DNA of 64,000 bases from Phycisphaerales bacterium (GTDB lineage: Bacteria > Planctomycetota > Phycisphaerae > UBA1845). The notes under the pieces were generated by a model. It had not been told where the DNA came from. It saw only the letters and a list, made by a program, of their open reading frames with translations, and ran no database searches. Below are positions 10,536 through 19,086 of this stretch, one piece after another. The stretch is from positions 186,001-250,000 of the forward strand of contig JACKHG010000002.1 in assembly GCA_020639115.1 (NCBI GenBank). Reading direction: 5' to 3'. Each line of letters starts with the position of its first letter. Position 1 is the first letter of the stretch. A program made the translations under genes and the position numbers.

Positions 10536-11411
10536 TTACGGCGCTGGCGCCGGGGAGGCGGGAGTCGCCGGCGTGTGCTGGAGAGGCAGACGCAGATCGT
10601 CGTACCCGTGCCAGGCCATGCGCAGCGCGGCGACGAACAGGAACACCGTGAACACGATGCGCAGCGCCCGGATCGGCAGGACGTGGGTCAACCGGCTGCC
10701 GATCCACGCACCGACCATGGCCGTGGGAATGAGCATGCCCGCCAGCTTGAGCGGCTCAGCCACCGTGTACTGCGGATGCTGCGTCGCCAGCGCCCAGTTC
10801 TTGGTGAACGCCCCGATCAGGCTGAGCGTGAGAATCGTGGCGGCTGAGTTCGCGATCGCGTTGCGCAGCGGGATGTTCAGGAACCGGTTCTGAAACGGCA
10901 CGCAGACGATGCCGCCGCCCACGCCCAGCAATCCGCCCACGAACCCCGTCGGCAGGCCCGCCACGAGTGCGGCCTTCCACCCATCACGCTGGGGATCGAA
11001 CGGCGCCCCCTCGGCTGCATGGTGCTGCTCGCTCCGCCGCAGCTTCAGCAGGTTGCGAACCGCGACGTAACACAGAAACGCGGCGAAGAGCAGGACGAGC
11101 CATGCCTGGCCTCGCCCCCGGAACACCGACCACTCGCTCGCCCCCACCCCCAGCACGACCGCCACGACCGCCATCGGGGCCATCCGCCGCACGACGCCGC
11201 CCATGATCGCCCCCGCCCGGTGGTGCTGGATCACCGCTGGCAGCACGACGAAGAAGTTTACGATCATTGCAGCCGCCTGGTAGAGATGCTGCTGCGGCCC
11301 GAGCAGTTCCGTCATCGCGGGGATCATCACGATGCTCCCCCCGATCCCCAGGAGGCCGCCGAGAACGCCGGCGAAAAAGCCGATAAGGCAGAGCAGCAAG
11401 GGGGTCACCAT
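10536..11411 (-). CDS. TauE/SafE-family sulfite exporter-like permease
   Basis: The product is 291 residues with about eight hydrophobic segments. The two family half-motifs are visible: 'GFFAGVLGGLLGIGGSIVMIP' at the N-terminus and 'GLPTGFVGGLLGVGGGIVCV' in the middle. This internal duplication defines TauE/SafE (formerly DUF81) permeases, which export sulfite, sulfoacetate or other organosulfur anions. No sulfur-metabolism gene is adjacent, so the substrate is open. It is followed downstream by the small lipoprotein on the same strand, with a 147-base gap. Confidence 0.9.
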   Translation of the reverse strand: MVTPLLLCLIGFFAGVLGGLLGIGGSIVMIPAMTELLGPQQHLYQAAAMIVNFFVVLPAVIQHHRAGAIMGGVVRRMAPMAVVAVVLGVGASEWSVFRGRGQAWLVLLFAAFLCYVAVRNLLKLRRSEQHHAAEGAPFDPQRDGWKAALVAGLPTGFVGGLLGVGGGIVCVPFQNRFLNIPLRNAIANSAATILTLSLIGAFTKNWALATQHPQYTVAEPLKLAGMLIPTAMVGAWIGSRLTHVLPIRALRIVFTVFLFVAALRMAWHGYDDLRLPLQHTPATPASPAPAP

Positions 11412-11527
11412 CGTCCTCCGTCGTGCGCACGCACCGGCGCGCCGCGATGGTGGCCTACCTGGCCAGGGACGTCAATTACGCCTGCCCGGGTCGCCCGGAG
11501 TGACCCGCGCCGCGCTCGCCGACGGTT

Positions 11528-11557
11528 TTGACAGTTTGCCGGGGGATGCGATAGTAT
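11528..11557 (+). promoter_or_regulatory. Sigma70-type promoter of tRNA-Thr
   Basis: A perfect -35 TTGACA (11528-11533) is followed after 18 bases by TAGTAT (11552-11557). Transcription should begin near 11565. A long inverted repeat (11568-11597, GTCGCGC...GCGCGAC enclosing GGGCAAAAGCCC) lies between this point and the tRNA and would form a leader hairpin. Confidence 0.55.
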
Positions 11558-11601
11558 TCGCGGTTCTGTCGCGCGGGCAAAAGCCCGTTTGCGCGACCGG
11601 C

Positions 11602-11673
11602 GCCGACATAGCTCAACGGTAGAGCACAGCTTTCGTAAAGCTGAGGTTGTGGGTTCAAATCCCACTGTCGGCT
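11602..11673 (+). tRNA. tRNA-Thr (CGT)
   Basis: A cloverleaf can be drawn by hand. Acceptor stem GCCGACA pairs with TGTCGGC, followed by discriminator T. The D-arm is AGCTC-AACGGTA-GAGC. The anticodon arm is CAGCT-TTCGTAA-AGCTG, giving anticodon CGT, which reads ACG threonine codons. The T-arm contains GGGTTCAAATCCC. The 3' CCA is not encoded. Confidence 0.95.
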
Positions 11674-11953
11674 GTTCATCACGACATTTGCATTCCACCT
11701 CGCTGCAACCTGTATCCGATATGTATCCCCGCGCTTCAGGTTTGTGTTAGGAAGCGTCATTTCGTTAAGATGCGCTCGTGTGGTGGGGTCAGGCGAGCAC
11801 ATGCCGGGCAGTCAGTGCGCTCGACCATCTCCGACCTAACCCCGGTCACGCCGTAAAGTGACAGTCCCAACACCCTGGTCCGCGCTCCGATGCAGTTGCG
11901 CTCCCGATCATCGGCACGTGCAGCGGCGTCCGTGCGCATGGAGAGTTACGCCC

Positions 11954-14900
11954 ATGACGCGTCCGCTCGTTCCCCTCGCCCGCAGCACCCGGTTATCGGC
12001 TCTGCTCGTATCCGTCAGTCTCATCGCGTTCAGCCTGCCGGCGCGCGCCGCACAGATCCGCTGGGTCAGCGGGACAGCGCAAACCACCTTCACGACGCCC
12101 GGTGAAGCCGCCCGGACCATCGCGGAGTACCGCAACCGGTCGGGCAGCCAGCGCCACATCGTCGTGCAGTTCGATACGCCGGTCACGACCGGGCAGCGCG
12201 CCGACCTCGCCGCCGCCGGCCTGAACCTGCTCGCCTACGTCGGCGACAACGCGTACTTCGCGGCGGTGGCGGACGGCGCGATCGATGCAGCCGCGATCGG
12301 CCGCGTGCGTTCGCTGCGCGTCGCCGTGCCGGTCGAGCGGAACTGGAAACTCCACCCTTCGCTCGTCGCGGATGAGGTCTTTCCCTGGGCGGTGGTCGAT
12401 GCGCGCGACAAGGAACTCGCGCCCGGTCAGCCGGCGGACCCGATCGTAGCTGCCTACGTCACGTTCCAGCGCGACGTGGACCTGCTCACCGCCGGTACGC
12501 AGGCGGTGCAGAACGTCGGCGGCCGCGTCCACTCCGAGCTGCTCAGCATCAACAGCCTCGTCATCGAGCTGCCGGCGTCCGCGATCAAGGCGCTGGCCGA
12601 TGACGATCGCGTCCAGTACATCGAGCCGCCCCTGCCGCAGCTCGTCGAATCCAACGACAGCAACCGCATCATCACCCAGGCCAATACCGTGCAGGCAGCC
12701 CCCTACGGTCTGACCGGCGCCGGCGTCTCGGTGCTCATCTATGACGGCGGCTCGGTGCGCACCACCCACGTGGACTTCGGCGGCCGGGCCACGTCGCGCG
12801 ACGGCGCGGCCCAGAGCGACCACTCGACGCACGTCGCCGGCACGGTCGGCGGCAGCGGGGCTGCCAGCGGCGGCGTGCGCCGCGGCATGGCCCCGGGCGT
12901 GACCATCGAGTCGTACGCCTTCGAGGTGCCCGGCGGGCTCTCGCAGGGCTTCCTCTACACCGACCCGGGCGACCTCGAGGCCGACTACGCTCAGGCGATC
13001 AGCGTCCACGGCGTGGACATCTCCAACAACTCGATCGGCACCAACACCGCCGCCAACGGTTTTCCCTGTTCCTGGGAGGGCGACTACGGCATCACCTCCG
13101 CGCTGATCGACACGATCGTCCGCGGCGACGGCACCAACCCGCTGTTCAACACGCCCTTCCGCGTCGTCTGGGCCAACGGCAACGAACGCGGCTCCGGGGC
13201 GTGCGGCAGCACCTACCTGACGACGGCGCCGCCGGCGGGCTCGAAGAACATCATCGCGGTGGGCGCCCTCAACTCCAACGACGACTCGGTGACCTACTTT
13301 ACGAGCTGGGGACCGATGGACGACGGCCGCCTGCGGCCCGACGTCTCCGCCCCCGGGTGCGAGGTCGGCAACGACGGCGGCGTCACCTCGACGTCGAGCA
13401 GCAGCGACACCGCGTACGCGAGCAAGTGCGGCACGAGCATGGCGGCACCCACCGTCTGCGGGCTCGGCGCGCTCTTCCTCGAAGACTTCCGCGTGCAGTA
13501 CCCCGGCGAGCCCGACCCGCGCAACGCGACGCTCAAGGCGATCTTCGCCCACACGGCGCACGACATCGAGGAAACCGGCCCGGACTACAAGAGCGGCTAC
13601 GGCTCGGTGCGCGTGCAGAACGCCATCGACCTGATGCGCGCTGGGAATTTCCTGGAGAACACCGTCAGCCAGGGTGACGTCTACTTCGCGACCGTCGCGG
13701 TCGCACCCGGCTCGTCCGAGCTCAAGGTCACACTTGCGTGGGACGACTTCCCCGGCGCCCCGAACGCCAACCCGGTCCTGGTCAACGACCTCGACCTCAA
13801 GGTCTTCGACCCCAGCGGCACGCGGCACTACCCCTGGACGCTCAACCCCGCGTCGCCCGCGACGCCGGCGGTCCGCACCCAGGAAGATCACATCAACAAC
13901 ATCGAGCAGGTCTTCGTCGCCACCCCCACCGCGGGCGCTTGGCGCGTCGAGGTGCACGGCACGGCGGTCCCGCAGGGTCCCCAGCCGTTCTCCCTGGTGG
14001 GCTCGCCGCTGCTGGTCAACTGTACCGACGCCGGCATCGTCAATCTGGACCGGGCGAAGTACGCCTGCTCATCCGTCGCGGGGTTGCGCGTCGTCGACTG
14101 CGGCCTCAACACCAGCGACCTGACCGTGGATACCGTGACCGTCACCGTGGCCTCGAGCAGTGAGCCGGCGGGCGAGACCTTCCTGCTCACCGAGACCGCG
14201 CCGGAGACCGCCACGTTCGTCGGCTCAGCTCCGCTGGAGACGAGCGACTCCGTCGGCGTCATCCAAGTCGCGCCCGGTGACACCCTCATGGTGACCTACG
14301 TCGACGCCGACGACGGCGCCGGCGGCACGAACGTCACCGTCACCGACACCGCCACCGTCGACTGCACGCCTCCGGTCATCACCGGTGTGCAGGCCACCGA
14401 CATCGAACCGCGCAGCGCGACCATCAGCTTCAACACGAACGAGCCCGCCCGCTCCACGGTGCGCTACGGCGCGTCCTGCGGCGCTCTGAACGCGTCGATC
14501 GCCGGCGGGGCCCTGAACACGGCGCACAGCCTCGGCCTCACCAGCCTCGTCGATGCCACGACCTACTTCTTTGCCATCGACGCGGAAGACGAGGCGGGCA
14601 ACACGGTCACCGACAACGGCGGCGGAGCCTGCTACGCGTTCACCACGCCGGATATCCCCAACTTCTTCACCGAGGAGTTCGGCAGCGACAACGACCTCGC
14701 CAACAAACTTCTCACCTTCACGCCGAACGCGACCGTGGACCAGTACTTCGGCTGCGTGGAGGACATCACCGCGCTGCCGACCGACCCGGCTGGGGGCACC
14801 ACGTTCCCGTTCGACGACGATGCCTACGCGACGGTCGACCTCACCGGCGGTGCGTCCGTCCTGCTCTACGGAGTGAGCTACACGCGCTTCTACCCGTCGA

Positions 14901-16912
14901 GCAACGGGTACATCGCCTTCCTGACCGGCGACGAGGACTACAGCGAAACGCTCGCCGAGCATTTCGCCCAACCGCGGATTTCTGCGGTCTACGATGACCT
15001 CAATCCCACGAACCAGGGCTCGGTCAGCTACAAGCAGCTCGCCGACCGCGTGGCCATCACGTGGTTCGACGTGCCCCAGTACAACACGACCGATTCGAAT
15101 ACGTTCCAGATCGAGCTCTTCTATGACGGCACGATTCGCATCGCCTACCTCACCCTCGGCGCAACCGACGGCATCGCCGGCTTGAGCGCGGGCAACGGCC
15201 TCGATCCGGACTACTTCGAGACCGACCTGTCCGCGATGGGCGCCTGCGGCCCGCGGCCACCGGTCGCCTCCAGCATGTCGACGGGCACGCCCGCCAACGT
15301 GCCGGTGAACATCGTGCTGACTGCTGCCGATGATGATCTGCCCGATCCGCCGGCGGCGCTGGCGTACACGATCATGAGCCTGCCCAACAAGGCCACCCTC
15401 TCCGATCCGCAGGGCGGCGTCATCAACGCAGCCCCCTACACGCTGCTCAACGGCGGCGCCACGGTCGCCTACGCCCCGCTGACCAATCTTTACGGTGCGG
15501 ACGCGTTCAACTTCAAGGTCAACGACGGCGGCACCCCGCCGGATGGCGGCGACTCCAACGAGGCGACCGTCGCGGTGACCATCATCGCCGACCCGCCGGT
15601 CACCCAGGACATGAACATCAACGTCGACATCGACACGTCCAGCGTCTGCATCCTCTCGGCGAGCGATCCGAACGGCGATCCGCTCGACGTGGTGATCACG
15701 ACGCTGCCCGCGCACGGCGTGCTCCGCGATCTGAACGGCAGCGACATCACGTCGGCGCCGTACACCCTCCTGGCGCACAGCAAGAACGTGCGCTACACGC
15801 CCGCCAGCGCCTACGCCGGCAACGACAGCTTCGCGTTCAAGGCGCTCGACGGCATCTTCGAGAGCAACGAATCCACCGCGGACGTGCTGGTCATCGCCCA
15901 TCCGCCGGTGATCGAGTCCGACGTGCTGCCCGACGGCCTGGTCGGCCAGCCGTACGGACCGCTGCAGCTCGCCAAGTCGGGCGGACAGCCCAACGTCAAC
16001 TGGGCGCTCATCACCGATCCGATCTACGTCGAGTACGACCTCGGCACCTGCGGCTTCACGGAAACCGGCGTAGCCCAGAACTGGGCCGGCGACGACGTCG
16101 TCTGGGACTACGACCTGCCGTTCACCTTCCCGTTCTACGGAACCGGCTACGACAGCGTCCGCGTCTGGTCGAACGGCATGCTCGACTTCGCGCTGCACAA
16201 CGGCAGCTCGCACAACAACAGCACGTCGCTGCTTGCGACCAATGTCCGGATCGCCCCGCTCTGGGACGACCTCAAGACCAACGCGACCGGCCTGGACATC
16301 TTCATCGACGACTCCGTCACCGGTGAGGTGACCTTCCGCTGGAAGGCGGCGACCTACGTCGGTTCCTACCCGGCGAACTTCGCCGCGACGCTCCACGACA
16401 ACGGCGACATCGTGTTCCACTACGGCTCCGGCAACACGCCGATCACGCCGACGGTCGGCGTCTCCGTGGGCGATGGCAGCAACTACACGCTCTCCGCCCA
16501 CGACGGCGCGACGTCGCTCACCTACGCCAACTCGAAGCTGCTGCGCATCCCGGTGAGCCTGCCGGACGGCATGTCGATCGATGCAGCCGGTATCGTCTCC
16601 GGAACGCCGACCGAAGGCGGCACGTTCGAGCCGGTCGTGCGGCTGACCGACAGCCTGCAGCGCAGCGACACGCAGGCCATTGTGCTCCGCGTCGTCGGTG
16701 GTTCCGGCGTGGCGGGCGACTACGACGGCGACGGCGACATGGACCTGGCCGACTTCGCGGTCTACCTCGACTGCCTGTTCGGCCCGAATGTCACGCCCGC
16801 CCCGAGCCTGCCCGCGTCGGCCCAGTCCTGCCTCGGCGTCTTCGACGCCAACGCGGACGGCGACGTGGACCTGCAGGACATGGCCCAGATCGAATCCGGC
16901 GCCAACCCGTAA
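11954..16912 (+). CDS. Large secreted subtilisin-like (S8) protease with repeat and dockerin-like C-terminus
   Basis: The product is 1,652 residues. A signal peptide ends near 'SLPARAAQ'. The prodomain-like region is followed by an S8 catalytic domain: Asp264 in 'LIYDGGSVRTTHV', His290 in 'DHSTHVAGTVGG', and Ser495 in 'CGTSMAAPTV'. A P/convertase-like beta domain comes next ('GAWRVEVHG'), then several beta-sandwich modules of the Ig/cadherin type. Two copies of a lectin-like 'FPFDDDAYATVDL / FTFPFYGTGYDSV' module follow, then an Ig-like 'DGMSIDAAGIVSGTPTEGG' motif. The C-terminus has two EF-hand/dockerin-like loops ('GDYDGDGDMDLADFAVYL', 'FDANADGDVDLQDM'), a common planctomycete surface-protein ending. 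It is expected to be exported and cell-surface or extracellular. The start at 11954 was chosen for the signal peptide and a GGAGAG site about nine bases upstream. A strong terminator follows. Confidence 0.92.
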   Translation: MTRPLVPLARSTRLSALLVSVSLIAFSLPARAAQIRWVSGTAQTTFTTPGEAARTIAEYRNRSGSQRHIVVQFDTPVTTGQRADLAAAGLNLLAYVGDNAYFAAVADGAIDAAAIGRVRSLRVAVPVERNWKLHPSLVADEVFPWAVVDARDKELAPGQPADPIVAAYVTFQRDVDLLTAGTQAVQNVGGRVHSELLSINSLVIELPASAIKALADDDRVQYIEPPLPQLVESNDSNRIITQANTVQAAPYGLTGAGVSVLIYDGGSVRTTHVDFGGRATSRDGAAQSDHSTHVAGTVGGSGAASGGVRRGMAPGVTIESYAFEVPGGLSQGFLYTDPGDLEADYAQAISVHGVDISNNSIGTNTAANGFPCSWEGDYGITSALIDTIVRGDGTNPLFNTPFRVVWANGNERGSGACGSTYLTTAPPAGSKNIIAVGALNSNDDSVTYFTSWGPMDDGRLRPDVSAPGCEVGNDGGVTSTSSSSDTAYASKCGTSMAAPTVCGLGALFLEDFRVQYPGEPDPRNATLKAIFAHTAHDIEETGPDYKSGYGSVRVQNAIDLMRAGNFLENTVSQGDVYFATVAVAPGSSELKVTLAWDDFPGAPNANPVLVNDLDLKVFDPSGTRHYPWTLNPASPATPAVRTQEDHINNIEQVFVATPTAGAWRVEVHGTAVPQGPQPFSLVGSPLLVNCTDAGIVNLDRAKYACSSVAGLRVVDCGLNTSDLTVDTVTVTVASSSEPAGETFLLTETAPETATFVGSAPLETSDSVGVIQVAPGDTLMVTYVDADDGAGGTNVTVTDTATVDCTPPVITGVQATDIEPRSATISFNTNEPARSTVRYGASCGALNASIAGGALNTAHSLGLTSLVDATTYFFAIDAEDEAGNTVTDNGGGACYAFTTPDIPNFFTEEFGSDNDLANKLLTFTPNATVDQYFGCVEDITALPTDPAGGTTFPFDDDAYATVDLTGGASVLLYGVSYTRFYPSSNGYIAFLTGDEDYSETLAEHFAQPRISAVYDDLNPTNQGSVSYKQLADRVAITWFDVPQYNTTDSNTFQIELFYDGTIRIAYLTLGATDGIAGLSAGNGLDPDYFETDLSAMGACGPRPPVASSMSTGTPANVPVNIVLTAADDDLPDPPAALAYTIMSLPNKATLSDPQGGVINAAPYTLLNGGATVAYAPLTNLYGADAFNFKVNDGGTPPDGGDSNEATVAVTIIADPPVTQDMNINVDIDTSSVCILSASDPNGDPLDVVITTLPAHGVLRDLNGSDITSAPYTLLAHSKNVRYTPASAYAGNDSFAFKALDGIFESNESTADVLVIAHPPVIESDVLPDGLVGQPYGPLQLAKSGGQPNVNWALITDPIYVEYDLGTCGFTETGVAQNWAGDDVVWDYDLPFTFPFYGTGYDSVRVWSNGMLDFALHNGSSHNNSTSLLATNVRIAPLWDDLKTNATGLDIFIDDSVTGEVTFRWKAATYVGSYPANFAATLHDNGDIVFHYGSGNTPITPTVGVSVGDGSNYTLSAHDGATSLTYANSKLLRIPVSLPDGMSIDAAGIVSGTPTEGGTFEPVVRLTDSLQRSDTQAIVLRVVGGSGVAGDYDGDGDMDLADFAVYLDCLFGPNVTPAPSLPASAQSCLGVFDANADGDVDLQDMAQIESGANP

Positions 16913-16933
16913 GCAGTGGCATTCACTGAGTAG

Positions 16934-16975
16934 AAAAAAAGCCCATCGCGGTCCTCGGGCCGCGATGGGCTTTTT
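16934..16975. terminator. Bidirectional rho-independent terminator
   Basis: An 11-pair perfect stem, GCCCATCGCGG (16941-16951) with CCGCGATGGGC (16960-16970), has an eight-base loop. It is flanked by seven A on one side and five T on the other. It sits between the convergent protease and pirin genes and can end both transcripts. Confidence 0.95.
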
Positions 16976-16996
16976 CTATTTATGGAAGGGGCTGGT

Positions 16997-17695
16997 TCAC
17001 GCCAGGTCGAACAGCAGCACCTCGGCCTCTGTGCGCGCCGCAACCGCGAACGTGGATTGATCGGTTACGCCGGCGCCGTCACCCGCCGACAGATCCTCCC
17101 CGTCCACCGTGACCGCGCCGCGCAGAACCTGGATCCAGGCGCCCCGACCCGCCGCCAGCGTGTGTTCGAGCGGTTCGCCGGCGCGCAGCGTGGCAGCAAA
17201 CACGTCGGCGTCCTGGTTGATCCGGATCGAGCCGGCCCGGCCGTCGCCCGAGGCCAGCAGCGTCCACGCGCCCGCATCCGCCAGCGCGGGGAAACGCCGC
17301 TGGTCGTATTGAGGCTCGGCGCCGCGCCGGTCCGGGCGGATCCAGATCTGCATCAAATGCACGGGCTCCTCCGGCGAGGGGTTGAACTCGCTGTGCAGAA
17401 TGCCCGTACCGGCTGCCATGTACTGCACCTCGCCCGGCGTGATCACCGCCCCGTTGCCCAGGCTGTCGCGGTGCTGCAACGCGCCGGACAGCACGTAGGT
17501 CAGAATCTCCATGTCGCGGTGCGGATGCTCCCCGAAGCCCGCGCCGGGTGCGACGCGGTCCTCGTTGATGACCCGCAGCGTGCGAAAGCCCATGTGCCGC
17601 GCGTCGCGGTAGTCCGCGAACGAGAACGTGTGGTAGGTGTCGAGCCAGCCATGGTTGAAATGGCCGCGCTCCTGACTGCGACGAACCGTGATCAT
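16997..17695 (-). CDS. Pirin family bicupin protein (YhhW-like quercetinase type)
   Basis: The product is 232 residues. The N-terminal cupin carries the metal ligands in 'GEHPHRDMEILTYVLSG' and 'GTGILHSEFNPS'. The C-terminal cupin is degenerate, as in YhhW. The protein starts with 'RRSQERGHFNHGWLDTYHTFSF', a hallmark of the family. Some members have quercetin 2,3-dioxygenase activity in vitro, while others act as redox-responsive regulators. It is the last gene of a MarR-nitroreductase-pirin set, 49 bases after the nitroreductase, and ends at a strong terminator. The context suggests a role in handling quinones, nitroaromatics or other electrophiles. Confidence 0.92.
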   Translation of the reverse strand: MITVRRSQERGHFNHGWLDTYHTFSFADYRDARHMGFRTLRVINEDRVAPGAGFGEHPHRDMEILTYVLSGALQHRDSLGNGAVITPGEVQYMAAGTGILHSEFNPSPEEPVHLMQIWIRPDRRGAEPQYDQRRFPALADAGAWTLLASGDGRAGSIRINQDADVFAATLRAGEPLEHTLAAGRGAWIQVLRGAVTVDGEDLSAGDGAGVTDQSTFAVAARTEAEVLLFDLA

Positions 17696-17744
17696 GATCC
17701 ACCCTCGACTTTCGGTCCGGCCCGCGGACCCTCATAAGCCAAAA

Positions 17745-18398
17745 CTACCGCACGCGCCTGACGACATCCGCGATGTCGTAGCGCACCTTCGGCTGCTGTG
17801 CGTAGGCGTCGTCATTCGCCCGGTAACCCGCGGTCGCCGCGACCTGCGTGGCGTAGCCGCTGCCCGCCAGGCCGAGCAGCTCGTCGTACTTGGCGGGTTC
17901 GATGCCCTCCAGCGGACACGTGTCGATGCCCAGCAGAGCGGCCGCCATCATGAAATTCCCTAGCGCGATGTACACCTGCCGCGCCGCCCAGTCGTTGACG
18001 TCGAAGCCCGGCGGAGGCGGCACCAGCGTCCCCATCATCATGCTGCGGAATGCCGCCAGCGACTCGAGGCGCACCCCGCGGACCTCGGTGATCCGCTGCA
18101 GGTGCCGCTCGATGTCGGCTGCTCCGAGATCGCGTTTGATTGCGAAAACGACCAGGTGCGACGCGTCCGCGACCTGCCGCTGGTTCCATGACGCGGCGAC
18201 CAGTTGCTCGCGCATCTGCGGGTTGTCGACGACGAGGAAGCGCCACGGCTGCAGTCCGAAGGACGACGGCGCGAGCACCAGGGTTTCTTCCAGCGTCTGC
18301 CAGTCCCGGGGCGTGATCTTGCGCTGCGGGTCGAACTTCTTGGTGGCGTAGCGCCAGCGCAGTTGGCGGATGAGGGCGTCGTTTTCGATCGTTTTCAT
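17745..18398 (-). CDS. Nitroreductase family NAD(P)H oxidoreductase
   Basis: The product is 217 residues and has the FMN-binding nitroreductase fold. The conserved start 'LRWRYATKKFDPQRKI' carries the FMN-phosphate Arg/Lys, followed by 'LAPSSFGLQPWRFLVV' and 'ALGNFMMAAALLGIDTCPLEG'. These enzymes reduce nitro compounds, quinones or flavins. It lies 56 bases downstream of the marR-type gene and 49 bases upstream of the pirin gene, all on the minus strand. This is consistent with one electrophile-responsive operon. Confidence 0.93.
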   Translation of the reverse strand: MKTIENDALIRQLRWRYATKKFDPQRKITPRDWQTLEETLVLAPSSFGLQPWRFLVVDNPQMREQLVAASWNQRQVADASHLVVFAIKRDLGAADIERHLQRITEVRGVRLESLAAFRSMMMGTLVPPPPGFDVNDWAARQVYIALGNFMMAAALLGIDTCPLEGIEPAKYDELLGLAGSGYATQVAATAGYRANDDAYAQQPKVRYDIADVVRRVR

Positions 18399-18454
18399 GG
18401 TGGCTCCTTCGCTGAAGTTGTTGTTGCAACAGCTATCTCCTCAAAAAAACTGCG

Positions 18455-18937
18455 TCACGCCGGATTCCGCGCCTCGAACAGCAGGCGGCTCAGCGTTCGC
18501 AGCTTCCGTTCGCCGAGATGCGCAAGCTGCTCCTCGTGCAACGCCAGCACCGGCCCGTCCAGCGCGTCGAGCAACCGCCGCCCAGCCTCCGCCAGCTCCA
18601 CCCACACCACGCGGCGATCGTGGCAGCAGCGCGTCCGGGCGACCCACTGCGCATCCACCAGCCGGTCGATCAGGCGGGTGATGTCCGGCTCGCGCGTGAC
18701 CATGTCCGCGGAGATCGCGCAGGTGCGCATCCGCGCCCCGTGCCCCCGCAGAATGCGCAGCACGTTGTACTGCGCCGGCGTCACCCCGTGCGCCTTGAAG
18801 AACTGCGCCACCCGGGCGGCGAGGTGCTCGTGCGTCCGCAGCAGGTTCAGGTACGCCTCCTGCGCCGCGCTGGTGAACGGCTCGCGTTTGCCGATCTCGT
18901 CCGCCAGTCGCCGGGGTGAGCGCGTCGTCTTCGCCAT
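18455..18937 (-). CDS. MarR family transcriptional regulator
   Basis: The product is 160 residues. It has the winged-helix fold: recognition region 'TCAISADMVTREPDITRLID', wing 'VARTRCCHDRRVVWVELAEAG' and flanking helices for dimerisation. The Cys-Cys pair in the wing is unusual and could be redox-sensitive, although that is speculation. MarR proteins repress nearby operons and release DNA on binding phenolics or after oxidation. The ATG at 18937 is the right start: the protein begins MAKTTRSPRR, and a near-consensus promoter places the transcription start at that codon. It leads a three-gene operon with nitroreductase and pirin. Confidence 0.93.
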   Translation of the reverse strand: MAKTTRSPRRLADEIGKREPFTSAAQEAYLNLLRTHEHLAARVAQFFKAHGVTPAQYNVLRILRGHGARMRTCAISADMVTREPDITRLIDRLVDAQWVARTRCCHDRRVVWVELAEAGRRLLDALDGPVLALHEEQLAHLGERKLRTLSRLLFEARNPA

Positions 18938-18943
18938 GCCCGA

Positions 18944-18972
18944 AATATATGTTATAACGGATAATGTGTCAA
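18944..18972 (-). promoter_or_regulatory. Near-consensus sigma70 promoter of the marR operon, with candidate operator
   Basis: On the minus strand a perfect TTGACA (18967-18972) is separated by exactly 17 bases from TATATT (18944-18949). The spacer contains the perfect 8-base palindrome GTTATAAC (18951-18958) beside ATTATCC, a plausible MarR operator for autorepression. The -10 box ends only six bases before the marR ATG, so the mRNA should be leaderless. Confidence 0.8.
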
Positions 18973-19086
18973 CATTTAACAGGTGGGCCCGCTCCGCAGG
19001 CCCCGGCAACGCATCCACCGGCGGCGGGCGGAACCGCCCGCCGCCGGTGGTCGACAGCAGCCGCACGGAGCTACCGCTCCGCGGGC

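Noticed and set aside
11405..11802. Minus-strand frames across tRNA-Thr
   Set aside because: The protein-like segment (LNPQPQLYESCALPLSYVG) is the reverse of a tRNA gene, a known artefact.
14225..16501. A 758-residue frame antisense to the large protease
   Set aside because: Val/Arg/Gly-rich low-complexity product with no domains; the sense gene has a signal peptide, triad and dockerin loops.
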